Source: Ecdyonurus torrentis (Eukaryota > Arthropoda > Insecta > Ephemeroptera > Heptageniidae). Taken from it: a stretch of DNA of 64,000 nt. The stretch lies in NCBI GenBank assembly GCA_949318235.1, contig OX439130.1, positions 40,563,260 to 40,627,259 on the forward strand. Direction: 5' to 3'. Both the position numbers and the translations under genes were made by a program. Under the pieces are notes generated by a model. It had not been told where the DNA came from and ran no database searches. It worked only from the letters and a program-made list of their open reading frames with translations. Each line of letters opens with the position of its first letter. Position 1 is the first letter of the stretch. This document shows, piece by piece, positions 11,766-26,719 of the stretch.

Positions 11766-13280
11766 ATATTTTGAGCATAATTATTCAGTCAAAGTTTTAC
11801 AATAAAATGAGAATTAAGCATACATAAAATATTAATTATCAAATTATAGTTAATTATTTTAATCACAGAATGTTTTTTTATTAGTACTGTATAAAACGCT
11901 TTGACATTATTATTTTATAATGTCATTTTGAGATACGATGCGTCCAAAATCAGAGTTTGAAGTCTCATTATTTGGTTATATCAGAAACATTTTAAAATTG
12001 AAACACAATAAAATAATAATAAATAAAGTTTATTTGTATTCGTTGCTGTGCATTTGTGTAGATTTCAATTGCATTTTAGGCATGTCAAAACTTTACTGTA
12101 TAACAATTTTTTTCTGCAGATTAATTTTATGAAAACAATAACTTTTTTGTTTAAAATTAAGAAAAAAAGTTTGAAGCTTATTCCAATATATTTATCTAGA
12201 TGAGTATATATATAAACTAAACACGATCTAAAAAGCTTAAAGTTTGAAAATGACAAGCTTAATCTTCTATATAGTCGTAAAGTTAGTATTCATAAAGTCT
12301 TTGAAAACATTATCCTTACTGCTGCTACTGCTCTTGTTGTTATATGAAAAGCAAAGGCTTTTACTTCATTGCACACATCAACTAAAATGTCGAGTGTATA
12401 TAGAACCATCTTTCTGTGCATAAATATGCAAATAATCCTTGCTATATAACTGTTTTACTACCACAAGTACGTGAAATTGCGCACTTAATGTTAATTACAT
12501 AAGCCGCCATATTTGACAATTATAAACATTGAAATAATAACGTGTAATAATAATGTTGTTTTAAGTTAAAATATGTCATGAATGTGAAAATATGCTGAAG
12601 TAAATTAAAGTAAACGTGATTTTTCAACATTCTAAATATTTCTGTTTGCTTGACTTTTTTTTTTATTTATTTTATTTTTTTAATTTTTAAATTTGATATA
12701 TAAAATTTCTACATTACTACTACAAAAAACTATATAATTATTGTAGAAAATGTCGTTTCACTCTTACTGTTTGCATTTCAAGCATCGCGGTTTTATACTT
12801 TTCTTGCGGGAACCTTAAAGTATAATATTTTAACGATTTGTCATCAATCAAAAATATATGAAACGAGCTTTTTATAGCTTTATATATCTAATATATATAT
12901 ATAATATATATTATATATTATATAGGTATACAAGAAGTCTCCCTTCTTTTTATAACAAATCCAGCCCCAGAAAACTCAAGTTCTTGGAAGTTTAAAGTTG
13001 AGACTTTCCATTTTGAAAAGTATACCCATGTAGTACAAACATGATCATACACTGCAATGAGCTAGCAGCGAGTTCGATAGTATTGTATACCAAACATAAA
13101 TTAACTTAAAAAGGCTTTTTTTTTTTTTTTTTTTTTTCATAGTGACAGTGATAGTGCAACTCCAAATATTTATAGAGTAACAATACAATTAATATATTAT
13201 GCAAAATTATAATATAAACTAAGAACTTTTTTTCCCATAAAGCCTCCTATCATGTTTATAACTTAAGTACAACATTTTAC
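11766..13280. other. AT-rich non-coding stretch, no gene seen
   Basis: The short frames at 11938-12132 and 12065-12256 overlap on opposite strands and have AT-driven Ile/Lys/Leu composition. A poly-T run lies at 13116-13138. Confidence 0.6.
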
Positions 13281-13490
13281 TCTCTTATCTGATGGTCATG
13301 GGTCCTGAAATTTTTATCATAGATAGGTGTTACCGTCTCAAATAACATGAAAAAAGTAAAGGCCCAAATTTTGAATTTCAGAGATACGAGTCTTCTAACT
13401 ACAACCCTTAATAAGCAGACGAGATATAACATTTTACGTTATTTTTATTTTGAAGCCTTTACGTGTCATGCGTAGCGAACTTACTTTTAT
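13281..13490. repeat. dispersed repeat segment, second copy of the 1462-1665 block
   Basis: It begins with the same 18 bases as 1462 (TCTCTTATCTGATGGTCA) and continues GGTCCTGAAATTTTTATCAT, an internal GAGATACGAG and an ACAACCCTTAA word, in the same order and spacing as the first copy. No terminal repeats or frame are visible. The homology is clear to the eye but the ends are uncertain. Confidence 0.65.
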
Positions 13491-15481
13491 AAAGTGAACA
13501 CTTTATTTTTTGTAAAATATGTGACTGAAATGTCAACAAAAACGATTCAATAATAATTACTCTCCACTGAAATTGTACAGTGTTTTAGTAAATTTCAAGC
13601 CGTAACGTATGTACTTTTAATTGTTACTGTATGACTTTAATTTATTACCATTATTTAATTTTGTATTGTTATCAAGTATTGATATAAAAGAAATTAATTT
13701 TCATGTAAAATTATCTTTAAATACGAGTGTGTACCGCATGGCACCTGCTTTTGTTTGTTTACAAATTTGACCCCTTTGTGATTGTATTGTTTGTGTTGTA
13801 CACCTGCATGCCTATGCAGCCGTTCTAACATCAAGGTGCGTGTACATGAACACTGTGATTGTGTACGTATATAAATATAGTGAAGTTCATAATTGATCAT
13901 GACCATAACTGCAGTAATTATTGTATATTACATCCTTACAGCTTGATTTTATACAACTTAATGTAGACAAACCATACTTAAGACTGTTAGCATTCTAACA
14001 GATACGTATTTAAATATGTTAAACAATTATTATATTGTCATTATTTTTATTTATTATTTATTATAATATATTTTATTTATTTGTTCAGTATAATATGTCG
14101 CAGGTTGCATATACTTTAGAGTTGGAAGGTATGCTGTCCAGTATTTCTTACGTATTTTGTTATTATATTAATTTTATTGTATCAGCTATCTGACAGTTAT
14201 TTTACGCAAGTAAAATTCAAAGCTATAAATTCTCATTTTTGCATTTCTGCTCTATTTTAAATATTGATAGTTGATAAGTATATCAATAATAAGTGTTTTG
14301 TTTTATTTTGTTCATACGTAAAAAGAAATAATTAACTGAAAAATGTAAATATATTTCATTTCATATTGAATTTTTTAAGCAACGACAAAAGGTAATAAGA
14401 TTTTGTTTTATTAATATTCTTATTGTAATCGATTTCATTTTAAGCAGAAAAAAAATCAATGTAAAATATAATAAATACTAAAGATAAAAAATTGATAAAT
14501 TTAAAGAAATATTAGAAAAAAAAAAGTGTTTAACTTATGACATGCGTAAAAAATAATTATATCAGCATAATAATCTTATTTTGTTATTAAATTACTCTTG
14601 ACAGTTATATAGAATATTTTAATGAAGTTGTTATCAAAAAGTAACGCAATTGTTTATCTGCTAAATGTCACATATTTAGTGCGCTTCAACATGCAGAATC
14701 ATATACATATTATCCTAATTTATGAGCTACTTTTTTAATCTTTCAAATTTAAAAATGTCCAAAATATATGATATAAAAAATTCATTGTTAAAAACATAAA
14801 GATTTAGAAAAAAATAGTAAAAAAAAAAAAAAAAAAAAAACCTTTGTTAGATTTAATTGATAAAAAAAGAAATTTAGAATGAATCAAAATGATAAAGTTT
14901 GGTGACATCAAAGTGATTTATATCCGTCATTTATATATAGGAAAAAATATATACAGATAAATGAGAATTTATTATAAAATAGACACACGAAAATGTAGGA
15001 AATTTATATTTTTCGTTCACTTTTTTTAGTATTCATTTTATGAAACCTAACATTAATTTATATTACTATTATACTTTAGTAAAAAAGTTATAAATTGTTT
15101 TAAAAACTTTTACATATAAAATAAAATGGTAACTTTATATCCCTAAAAAATATATTTTAAGATTCTTTAATATCGAGTATTTAAACATTAAAAAAAGAAT
15201 TATTGTTTTCATATTTTAATTTTTTTTGACCTCCAATGCGGAGTTTTTGGTCCCAGTTGTAACATTTTCTTTCTGCGCCTGATTTCTTTAGTTCGATTTT
15301 TTTTCTTCTTCTTCCTATTCTTATATAGATGTTCGAGCGTTAATTTTATTCGATTGAGGGTAAATAGGATTTGCGTTTCCTGCCCCTCTAGATTGCTTGA
15401 CCATAAAACTAAGAGCTTATGTACTTAAACCAATTATTTTTATATTTTATGAGTATTTTTATTGATAAGATTTTTCCTTCA
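13491..15481. other. AT-rich non-coding stretch, no gene seen
   Basis: A poly-A run lies near 14818-14840. A modestly GC-richer patch (about 13725-13850, GTGTGTACCGCATGGCACC and CCTGCATGCCTATGCAGCC) has no supported function. Confidence 0.6.
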
Positions 15482-15960
15482 ATGTATTATTGGGGGGTAC
15501 TTAATGGATATTTCGATAGGTTTGACCTCATTTTCACTTGTTTTGCTCATACTTGGGTTATTTTGGTCTGAAAATCATATCCATGACTGCTAGGGCTGGT
15601 TATGAGATATACAAAAACCATCAAACTGAACTTACAATTAGAAATAAAATTCTTTTTCATGACTAATTTCATTACACAATTTTTTCCAATGCCTCTAATG
15701 CATCAATAAATAGAAATAATACGTCCTCCAGGCTTAACAATATGTCATTTTGTTTTTTTATGTATTAAAGAAAACCTCCAAAATTAACTCTAATTTTTGC
15801 TAGAATCAAGTATGAAAAACAGCAACAATAACAGCAACAAAAACAACTGGCAAAATATGAAGTAGTTTCCCTTCAAGACGTCGTGCTTTGGCGAAATGAA
15901 TAAAAAATGTTGTGCGGGTTGCATAAATAAAATATTTCTAGTAAAAGCCACAAAATTTGG
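15482..15960. repeat. dispersed repeat carrying the GTGCGGGTTGCATAA core, copy C
   Basis: The right part ends in ATGTTGTGCGGGTTGCATAA (15907-15926), identical to the core inside MITE copies A and B. A second internal landmark (CCAGGCTTAACAATATGTCA, near 15729) is matched at 27689 as CCAGGTTTAACAACATGCCA, also upstream of the core. The two landmarks sit at different distances in the two copies, so internal indels are present. Ends and TIRs are not resolved. It is plausibly a diverged, longer relative of the TTAA-ended elements. Confidence 0.6.
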
Positions 15961-18900
15961 TGACCTCTTTGAATGATTACTTATTAATTATAATAATTCT
16001 AGTTTCTCCAAAACTTTCTATATTTAAAAATTATTATAGTACCATATTATACTATGACAATTTATTATAGTGCATTATCACAAACAAATGAATATTTCAA
16101 TTTTCCTCTTGTTCAATACATCTAGTCATTAATATAGTACATTTGAATATCATATAACGTTAGTTATATTCTGTATGATATTTGATAATCAACATAATAA
16201 GGTTGATACACTGAGAAAAAAAAGTGATATGAAAGTTAGTTTTATTTTACCTTTTTTATATCCATTTTTTTAGTGTAATACTCCTTTTTGTGTTTTAATC
16301 ACACCACTATTTTATTATTGTATTAAAACTATATTTTTCAATGCTAAAAGAAGTTAGAAAGGGTACTTTATTTGATTGTTTATACCATTATTTTGCTATT
16401 TTTTATAACACTCGCTCAAGTAAAATGAATCAACAAATTAACTCAAATGTACTTTCTAAAATGATGTACCTAAATTTATATATATAGTTTATTTTTACAT
16501 CTATATGATTTTTTTTCTTTCAGTGTAAGGAAATGCTATAGTATATAAATGCGGGTTCATCTGAATATATACTATTGTATAATATAATGCAATATGTATT
16601 GCGTATGTATGTATATATATATGTATTATATATACCTTATGCATATTAGAGGTATTATTATGGTAGTGTTGTATATTGTGTAATTTTAGCCATGCAACAA
16701 AGTTTATTTATCTTAATTGTTAGTATAAACACCATAATATAGTATCCTTTACTCACCCTAACTATTATTAATATTATTATTGTATAGCTATAAAGTAATG
16801 TATTGAAACATAAAAATAACAATAATGGTTGAATAAAAGAAATAATATATAAGGGAAAAAAAAAAAAAATCCATGGTAGCATTATTATGCAGATAAAATC
16901 TAAATGTAATTTTAATGATATTCATTGTTGTTTTTAAAATTAATTTTTGATACCTTAGTTACGTATATTATCGTGTCGTACGTACATTATTATATTGTCT
17001 ATATTTTATTGATTGGAAAAGTAATGATTAATATCATTTTCCGAGACAATATCTTTTGCAAACTTTTATATATTATACATAGCTTCTCTCCCATATATTA
17101 AAATAAACATTGATGTTTGTTTTAATAAGCATTTAGTGAAAACGTTAAATATTTATGATTTATTTTTAATATTTATATTTTTTTATGCAGTATTGTGTGA
17201 TATTTATTAACGAGCAATAAACGCAAAAAGTAATTAATTAGCATATGGATATGTTTGTTTATTTGAAGATACGAGATGTAGTGAGTGAATGTTGTCAATT
17301 TTCACTTTGTACATAGAGTAAACAACACTCAATAATTTATATTGATTGCTAATATGACTAAAGACTAAAGCATGTACACACATACATACACACACAATTA
17401 TATATGTGTATAGATAGATAGAGAAGCTGCGGGTACATCAAAGTTTTATTTCACTTTACTCCACGTTAAGTTAATTATCATTTACATGACGCCTGTAATC
17501 ACAAAATGAAATTACAGTCAATTTGAAACATTGCAAACCAAATGCAAAGTTGTACTGGACAGAAATTACATGTCACTAACTTTCAATACACTTAATTATT
17601 TTTTTAGGCTTACAATCAGCGTAATTCACATTATTATATTTATTTTTATCGCTATTCATTTAACTATAATGTTGTAAAAAATTATCCCTTGACAAAACCT
17701 ATCGTCATGGGAATAAGACATTTTATTGACCCAGGCAGTTCACGGTAACAATCGATGTTACAAAAGAATGAAGTAAGTAAATAAATTATTAATAAATTAT
17801 ACTTTTCAGAAACGTTGATATTTTTGACTTTGTATTAATTTCATTCTACTATTTATGATATAAGCTAGTTGTATTTGTGATTTATATAATACAGTTATAT
17901 ACACAATGAAAAACGATGTTTTTGTGATTTTCTTATGATATTTTAGTGTTATTAAAATGTATTATAATATAAAAATAAATAAAATTTCTAACAATATATT
18001 TTCAATAACCAGCTAATAAAGCCTCGGTCATGGTTAGATTCTGATAATTAATAATAATAATATACTGTCAAACACATTGAACTTATGGTAATGCAAAAAT
18101 ATAAAATCGCCTCAATTTATTAACGTATCGTATTATTTTTGTATAAATTGTGCAATTAAAATTTTTATGAAGTATGATTTTTTTGAGACCTAGAGAGATA
18201 GAGCCATTTCTTCCCTCTATGAAGTTTTATTAATTTAGTTTTGAAAAAGAAAATTATAAATGTTACGTAAGTACCTCTGAAATTGCCGATAATTTTCAAG
18301 GCAATGCTTATAAGCCTTTGAATTCATTTATGTACTTAAAAGTTAAAGTGTCATTAACATCTTAATCTGTATATTAAAATAAATAAGGTGAATACCTTAT
18401 AATAAATAAAAATAAAAATTATGTATTATTTTTTATTATCTAATATTTTAAATTTTGTGGACAATATTAACTGAAGTAAAAAATATATAGTTCACTATAA
18501 TACATAAAGTACAAATAAAATTAAAATCTTTTAAAAGCAAATTTATTATTATTGTTAATACGAGTATAATAATATCAAGTGTTATTAAAAGTTAAAGTTT
18601 ATGTGTTATTCATACAATTGTTATCTACTTACATTATGTAAATACCAAGTGTTTAACAACCAGTATTTCACAAACAATATTATGTGCTCTTTATTCTGAT
18701 AAAATTGTAATAAAATATTATGTTCATCGCTGCATTTAAATATTAAAATTCTTATTAAAGTCCATTAATAGAATTTTTAAAATGGTAAGAGTAGGGAAAA
18801 AAAATGAAGTTAATGTCAATGACTTTTGAATTCGATTACTGTAAACTGTTCAATATATTTAATGTTTTACTAAAATAAAATTAAACATATTATAATTGAT

Positions 18901-18994
18901 AATATTTTAAAGGTTTTATTACGTTCCATATAACTAGTACAAAACATCGCATTGTACAAGTACATAAATTATTTAAGTGCTAATTTTTAACATT
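15961..18994. other. AT-rich non-coding stretch, no gene seen
   Basis: No frame, RNA gene or shared repeat recognised over about 3 kb. A polypyrimidine-AG word at about 16509-16524 resembles a 3' splice site but nothing exon-like follows. Confidence 0.6.
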
Positions 18995-19263
18995 TTAAAG
19001 CCATAGACCACATAAAACAACATGTGCTTTTTAATGAATAAAAACGAAATGGGATCTTCAAAACTGATGATAAATTTTACCAGAATGTTAATGTAGCCCC
19101 ACGAGAGAAAAATGTTGTGCGGGTTGCATAAATTGAAATTTTCTGATCACTGCTATGGAGCTACATAGTTTGGTTTTGAAACAAACTAAAGTTATTTATG
19201 TAAGTCCCATTAAGTGTTTTCTGATATAAATGCTTATTTTTTTCTTCAGGTCTATTCTTTTAA
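18995..19263. mobile_element. MITE family 1, copy B (TTAA-ended, about 269 bp)
   Basis: It starts TTAAAGCCATAGACCACAT and ends with AGGTCTATTCTTTTAA, imperfect inverted complements. The interior matches copy A in order: GGGATCTTCAAAACTGATGA, CCCCAC(A/G)AGAGA, the 20-base core ATGTTGTGCGGGTTGCATAA (19112-19131), TTTTCTGATCACTGCTA, AGTCCCAT(T/C)AAGTGTTTT. Relative to copy A it lacks about 66 bp before the core. No coding frame. Two aligned copies with matching ends make this the best supported mobile family in the window. Confidence 0.8.
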
Positions 19264-19767
<504 letters not shown>

Positions 19768-20126
19768 TCATTATAGGAATTGTTTATAATCGTATAATTT
19801 ATACCTTTTTATAATACATAATATAAGCTAATTAGTGAACCCATTCTATTGTTTATTTAAAAAGATCTTATTTTGATGATGCTGCATAATCTTTTTTAAT
19901 CTTTTTTTTTTCTTTCATTTTTCTTTACAGATTTTTTTCCTTTCTTGTTTACTCATTATCTTTAACCAACAATGTGCTTATCACTATTTGCAAAGTTTTA
20001 ATATAATTAGGTATTATGAGTATATAGTAGAATGAGAGGAGGAATAGAAAAGGTTCTGTCAAAAGTGGGTGGTTTGGGTGGCTGTATTTCAGAGAAGAAG
20101 AAAGCGTTTTAATAATTGCTTTCAAC

Positions 20127-20248
<122 letters not shown>

Positions 20249-20621
20249 GTGTCTTGCTCTTAAGTTTTTTGTTGTCTTTTGCAAAACCCTTGCTATATAA
20301 GACTTAATTTTCCTGTAATTACAACTGTCTGACTTGTATTATTACTTTTTTTTTTGTTTGCAATGTCGTATACATATTATAATATTAATTTCATAAATAT
20401 ATTATATCATTATTTTACATAAATATACACACACATTTATAATTAATGATTTCACATCTACTGGTTTAATTAATTAATTATATAATTTAATTAAGTTTTT
20501 ATTGATCGTATGTTTTTATAGTACTTGTACTGATGACTTTTCATTATTTGTTAATAGGAATTTATTTCAAATTTTTTATGTGTTTAATGAAATAAACATT
20601 TCAACATCGAAGACTTAAAAT

Positions 20622-20829
<208 letters not shown>

Positions 20830-21103
20830 TTTATAAAAAAAATTGTTTGCTTGAGAATGTGATTTCAGTGTCCTTTTCTTTTAAAAAACAAGGTAGAGAT
20901 TCAGCCAGATTTTAATAGTTTCACTGCCATCAAAATGAAAGTTATTTTAAAATTTAGAGTGTCAGCTACTTTATAGTGTTGAAAATTTCAGGGATTGTCA
21001 CCAATTAAATATGAAGGAATAAAATAGTTCAACTTACAAGTTAGCTATACCATCGTGCTTCATGAGATTACAAATATCATGTAATCCAAAATTTTGCATT
21101 GCA

Positions 21104-21119
21104 CCCCCCCCCCCCCCCC
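21104..21119 (+). repeat. C16 homopolymer
   Basis: An uninterrupted run of 16 C, rare in DNA this AT-rich, where almost all homopolymers are A or T. Confidence 0.95.
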
Positions 21120-21439
21120 ACTTTCTTAACGTATCTAAAGTTTAGGTTATGCATACATTGACTGCTTATGCTGCTCTCATGTCATAAATTGTTACTATAT
21201 TGGAATAGTATGTAAACAATTATTCTGTACAACGTAGTATTAAATTTATACTCTGTATGCAATACTAGCATAAATTATGTTGTATAGAGAATAAATATTG
21301 CTAAAAATGAGTTAGCATAATTAATACGTATAATATATTTTTTCATCCGTTTACTGCATCATAAAAAAATATTTCTTTTTGTACACCAGCTTTTTTTCTC
21401 GTTACTAAAAACGTGATCGACGCTGAGAAATTCAATTGA

Positions 21440-21745
21440 AGGAAATAAAAGGTCATGTAGAGGAGAGGTCTGACATCTCCAGATTTTGATTGAATTTAAT
21501 TTTCATCAAATTTACTTTTATTTCAGACTTCAATGTATTTGCTTCCCATGATAAAAATTTCAGGGTTACTGTTGAAATATATGGGTGAAAATTTTGTTGA
21601 AGTTAACATTAGCCACAAACAGATCAAACACTCGTAATTCAAAAATTTTCACGATGACACGTATCATATATACTTCCTTTAAAGTATCACTCTGCAAAAG
21701 TCAGGTTCAATAAATGGATGATAACTTTTTTATTAATTGATAAAA
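21440..21745. repeat. possible dispersed repeat segment
   Basis: A GC-richer block with the word ATGATAAAAATTTCAGG (about 21549), the reverse complement of a word in the 13281 repeat (CCTGAAATTTTTATCAT). Apart from this word I could not align the two by eye. It may be a diverged inverse copy of the same family, or an unrelated repeat. Confidence 0.35.
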
Positions 21746-23316
21746 CCCCTACCCTTAAACACTATACTTTTCTTCTAGTATGCATGTAAATTTTGAAGCT
21801 ATAGTAATATGTGTGTGTGTGTGTGTGTGTGTACATTATATTATTGCTTTATAATTGATTTTAATAATTACTGCATATTATACGGATACATTAATATTAT
21901 TTGTAAAGTGTTATAATGTTAAAATAATTATGTGTTAAATATATACAGTATATATATATATATAGATAATATGTCATGAATTTCCAAATATAATTTCCAT
22001 GTCATTTCCATGTAGAGCAAAAATGATAAATGTACGTTATGATGATAATAATATAACGTTGAGCCAGGTTATGCAAAAACCTATATAGATGTTCTGAATA
22101 TAGAACAACTTTACGCATAAAATATAATATCAGCATCAGACTCTTGTATAGTACGTTGATTTTATGACGTCATATAGAAGAAGATCGATGTTTTTCGTGA
22201 TGTCATAGTGCTGATGATGATAATACTAAGTAGAAAAAAAAATGACAATGGAAAAATACATATACTTTAAGCTTTGTTTTCTCTTGAGGAAAAAAAAAAA
22301 AAAAATAACAACACGTATACATTTTTTTTATAGTATGTTGTAATGATTATAATAATAAAAAAGAACTGAAAGAAATTCATTGCATTTATGTTAACTTTAA
22401 TGAAGTATATTTGCATTAGCAAATTGAAATTTTGTTCGTTTGTATGTTTATAACAGTATAAGTAAACTTAATTTTCTATTAAAATGAATTCTATATATTA
22501 TATAGGGGTATAGTGTAATTTGATATTACAATTAAATTATTCCATTTACTTAATGGAATAATTAAAATTATATTATATACTATAATTAAAAAATAATAAT
22601 AATAAACGTGCTATTATGGATTATTATCATGTTGATTTTTTTTTCATGTATGCGTAATGAATTATTAACTTTTTTTTTTTACGAAGTCATTAATTGTAAG
22701 TATATAGTTGGCGTTTGTTTATGACTATATCATAACAGCTATGTTTTAGCAGTGTCGTATTTTATTACATACTGTAGTGATAAATACAACATAACAAAGA
22801 GTCGAAGCTTGATATACTGTATCACTGAAATCCGATACGTCAGTTATACTACACGGAAATAATGTAAGTAGATAACTTATGTAATCCAGAGAGGATTCCC
22901 GCTGAAAAGTACTGGTCAGCTGGAGACGTGTATTGCGGGTCAAAATTACATTGATCAAATGGGCAACAAAATATAACTTCCAGGATAAAATAAATTAAAA
23001 GGCAACAGAAAATTGAATAACGATATTCTCTTTGGATTACCTATCTATAGAAATACCTTACACGGAAAGAATAGGTTACGTAATTTATGCTGCATTGGTG
23101 TCCTAAGTGATACTAAATTAGAACAACATAATATTCAAGTGTGGTTTTAAGTGTAAATATATTCTGAATTATAAATAATTAAAGTGAAAAGAAATGTAAC
23201 TTAAATTAAAATTCTAGTAAATAAATTATCTAAACACAATTAAAAATTATAAAAAAATGATTTAAAATATTTTTTACGTTATATTTTAATGCTACTAACA
23301 AACATTGTAAATGACT
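21746..23316. other. AT-rich non-coding stretch with (GT)n
   Basis: A (GT)11 tract lies at 21811-21832. A TGACGTCA occurs near 22165. A GC-richer patch at 22745-22960 has a 70-codon minus frame without protein-like features. At 23060 CACGGAAAGAAT matches the left terminus of the nested element at 37628, possibly a solo terminal fragment. Confidence 0.5.
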
Positions 23317-23395
23317 GTTAAACAGTTGGGTTAAATCGAGAGGTTGTATGCCTGATTTCGCCTAATAAAAGCTGTTAATTATTATTATTATTATA
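23317..23395 (+). repeat. SINE/LINE-type 3' tail, type 1, copy 2
   Basis: AAACAGTTGGGTTAAATCGA, then GGTTGTATGCCTGATTTCGC, then CTAATAAAAGC and four to five ATT units. It corresponds base for base, with about ten substitutions, to 10431-10508 in the same orientation. Confidence 0.72.
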
Positions 23396-23933
23396 ACATA
23401 GTCATAATGAAGTATAGCATAGATGCTGTAATGGATAACTTGTGCTGAAAATGAGCTAGCATAATTATTATGTCTTTTATTGACTGTGTATAGAGATGAT
23501 GTGGGATTGTTTTTAATGCTAGCTATGCGATGTATATAACTATAACTATAATACTATATATAGATAGTTTATAGATGTATAGATATAAGCACAGGCACAG
23601 CAATGAAAGACTGAAGCTCACCATTTCTGCAAACTGCACGGTAAAGGATAATTATATTTAAAGCACTGAAATTAGTAATTCACAGAAGGTTATAGATATA
23701 AATTCATCCCCTGGGTCAAGAAAGTTCTTACTTTCTATAATAGCACTTTTTTTTTTTTTTTTTTCTGCACAATATAATTGCAAAAACTCTTTTACAGAAA
23801 ATATAGCTAAAATTATCCAGTTGACCGTTTGCAAATCTATAAAAATTCATGTCACACGAAAATTGGATCGCCGGTAAAAATAACAAATTTAGTATTTTGT
23901 AACATACAAATCACATGATGTTATACAGAGAAA

Positions 23934-23937
23934 GAGA

Positions 23938-24017
<80 letters not shown>
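23934..24017. repeat. (GA)n microsatellite, about 84 bp
   Basis: Starts with three AGAGAA-type imperfect units, then pure GA. A T21-type run follows at about 24056-24077. Confidence 0.97.
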
Positions 24018-24020
<3 letters not shown>

Positions 24021-24139
24021 ATAAGAGTTTTGTACACTTTAGTTAAAGAAAATCCTTTTTTTTTTTTTTTTTTTTTTGTCATACCTCATTTAAAGTTAAT
24101 TTCCTCCCATTATCTTGAACTTGAGGAAATGTACTTTTT

Positions 24140-24480
24140 TCATTAGGTCAAAATCAAGCACATCAAGGGACGCCTCAATTTAAAATTACATTTTGCGAGA
24201 AAGTGATCTTGAATGTTGATAAGACGACGGTTAGTGTGTATATGTATAACGTAGCTTAAAAAACTGAAATCTATGTTTTGAATTACCCGGAAGTGAGAAG
24301 GATTCTTTATAGGTGGATTTTTTGTTAAGAGAGGTTTATTTTGTGTGCGCTCGGAAATACGTTGACAAAAGCTCCCTTTGCTTTGCTGTTGACTTCCTAG
24401 GTTAACTTCTTGAGAGATATACTTGAGCTCGCACTTCATCCTTTATCATCGATAATGTAAACCAGACTCGAGTGCTCTCC
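24140..24480. promoter_or_regulatory. GC-richer patch with an ETS-type site (candidate cis-regulatory)
   Basis: About 340 bases are clearly richer in G+C than the flanks. At 24287-24295 the + strand reads CCGGAAGTG, a full match to the ETS-family consensus. A 98-codon minus-strand frame spans much of it, but the translation has no recognised domain. The patch could equally be an unannotated non-coding exon. No TSS evidence is available. Confidence 0.3.
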
Positions 24481-25340
<860 letters not shown>

Positions 25341-25669
25341 AAAATTCTCTTTCTGAGATTTTGTTTCGATGCCAAGTTGGCACTTTTTAGCATCTGTTAT
25401 TTGGTAAAAAGATTTTATCGTTATTTTTGTTTTTTATATATTCAATAACCAACACAGTAAAGCCATTTATTACACAACAAAACTTATTATTATAAATATA
25501 TTGTTCATCAACGAAATCAATTGGATCATGTTTTTATTGTTATACCATAAAATATACCAACTGTCATTTTGTGATTGATTTAAAAAAATTAAATATAAAA
25601 TAACTTTCTCTTTCTCTCTCTCTTGATAGGGAAATATAATGGAAAGCGTTTATTATTATCAACATTTTA

Positions 25670-25713
<44 letters not shown>

Positions 25714-26317
25714 ACAACCATTCATTTATGATTAAATTTTTTTCCTCTCTATGTTATTGTTGTTTATTTTCCATATTAATCAAAATGTATAATATACGTA
25801 GTATAGAATATTATTAATATTTGGTAAAATAAATGAGTATGTTTAACATTATTTTATGATTCCTTTGTATGTGTATATGTATAGTCAAAAAATATTAAAC
25901 ACAAAATAATTTCAATGTTATAATGTAATGCAGTTTTTTGTTTGACAAATTGAATTTACCCGCGTCCTCTTTATTTTACTATGTATTTATATTATGTACT
26001 ATAAAATTATGTATGTTACATTTGTACAATACTAAATAGTATTATTTATACCTGTGCTGTGTGTATGTACGTACATAATATGTGCCACCATCATTAAATT
26101 GTACATAGAAATAAAAGGGGAGGGGGAATAAGTCAACAAAACCTAATCAACTCCCATGCTTATATTATATGTATACAAAAAAGCTTTAACTCTTTGTGTT
26201 TGTTATACTGTTTATACCAGGTACCACATACACAAACTAACTAAAAAACGTAGAAAGAGAAGGGAAAAAAATCTACTCTGGGGTAAAGCTTGCTGCTTGC
26301 CACTTTTTTACTCTTCA

Positions 26318-26319
<2 letters not shown>
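25341..26319. other. AT-rich non-coding stretch with (AT)n
   Basis: A short (AT)n lies at 25673-25707. No gene or shared repeat recognised. Confidence 0.6.

Positions 26320-26374
<55 letters not shown>
26320..26374. repeat. (CT)n microsatellite, 55 bp
   Basis: Uninterrupted CT on the + strand, read through by a spurious frame as Ser-Leu. Confidence 0.97.
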
Positions 26375-26377
<3 letters not shown>

Positions 26378-26719
26378 CTAAAAGATTTTAATCCATCTAA
26401 TGCAAACGTGTCGTTTTCTTTTCTCATATTATATACCAAACTCAGCTTTTTAGAACTCTTTAAAAACGTGGTTTTTAAGCTAAATTTACATCATGCTATG
26501 TGAGCGTTTTTGTTTTCCAACTTTAAAACGAACACCCATAAGTGCTCATGTTGACTGACATAAACTTGAATTTCAGTTTACACAACATTATCATTTTATT
26601 TTCAAAATTATCATATTCACTATTTTTTTTCTTTAATAATACAGTAATGATTATTATATTGAAATTTGTATATTTGTCTTTAATCTTTCTTTTCTTTTTC
26701 TTTCTTTTTTTTTTTTTTT

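Noticed and set aside
16509..16530. Polypyrimidine-CAG word resembling a 3' splice site
   Set aside because: Followed directly by AT-rich non-coding sequence, and no upstream exon is known on that strand.
22851..23070. CACGGAAA words at 22855 and 23060 resembling the terminus of the nested element
   Set aside because: Only 8-12 bases match and no facing terminus is found at a plausible distance; mentioned only as a possible fragment.
24143..24439. Minus-strand 98-codon frame
   Set aside because: No domain or motif and no donor or acceptor pair of quality at its ends; composition is only mildly different from chance.
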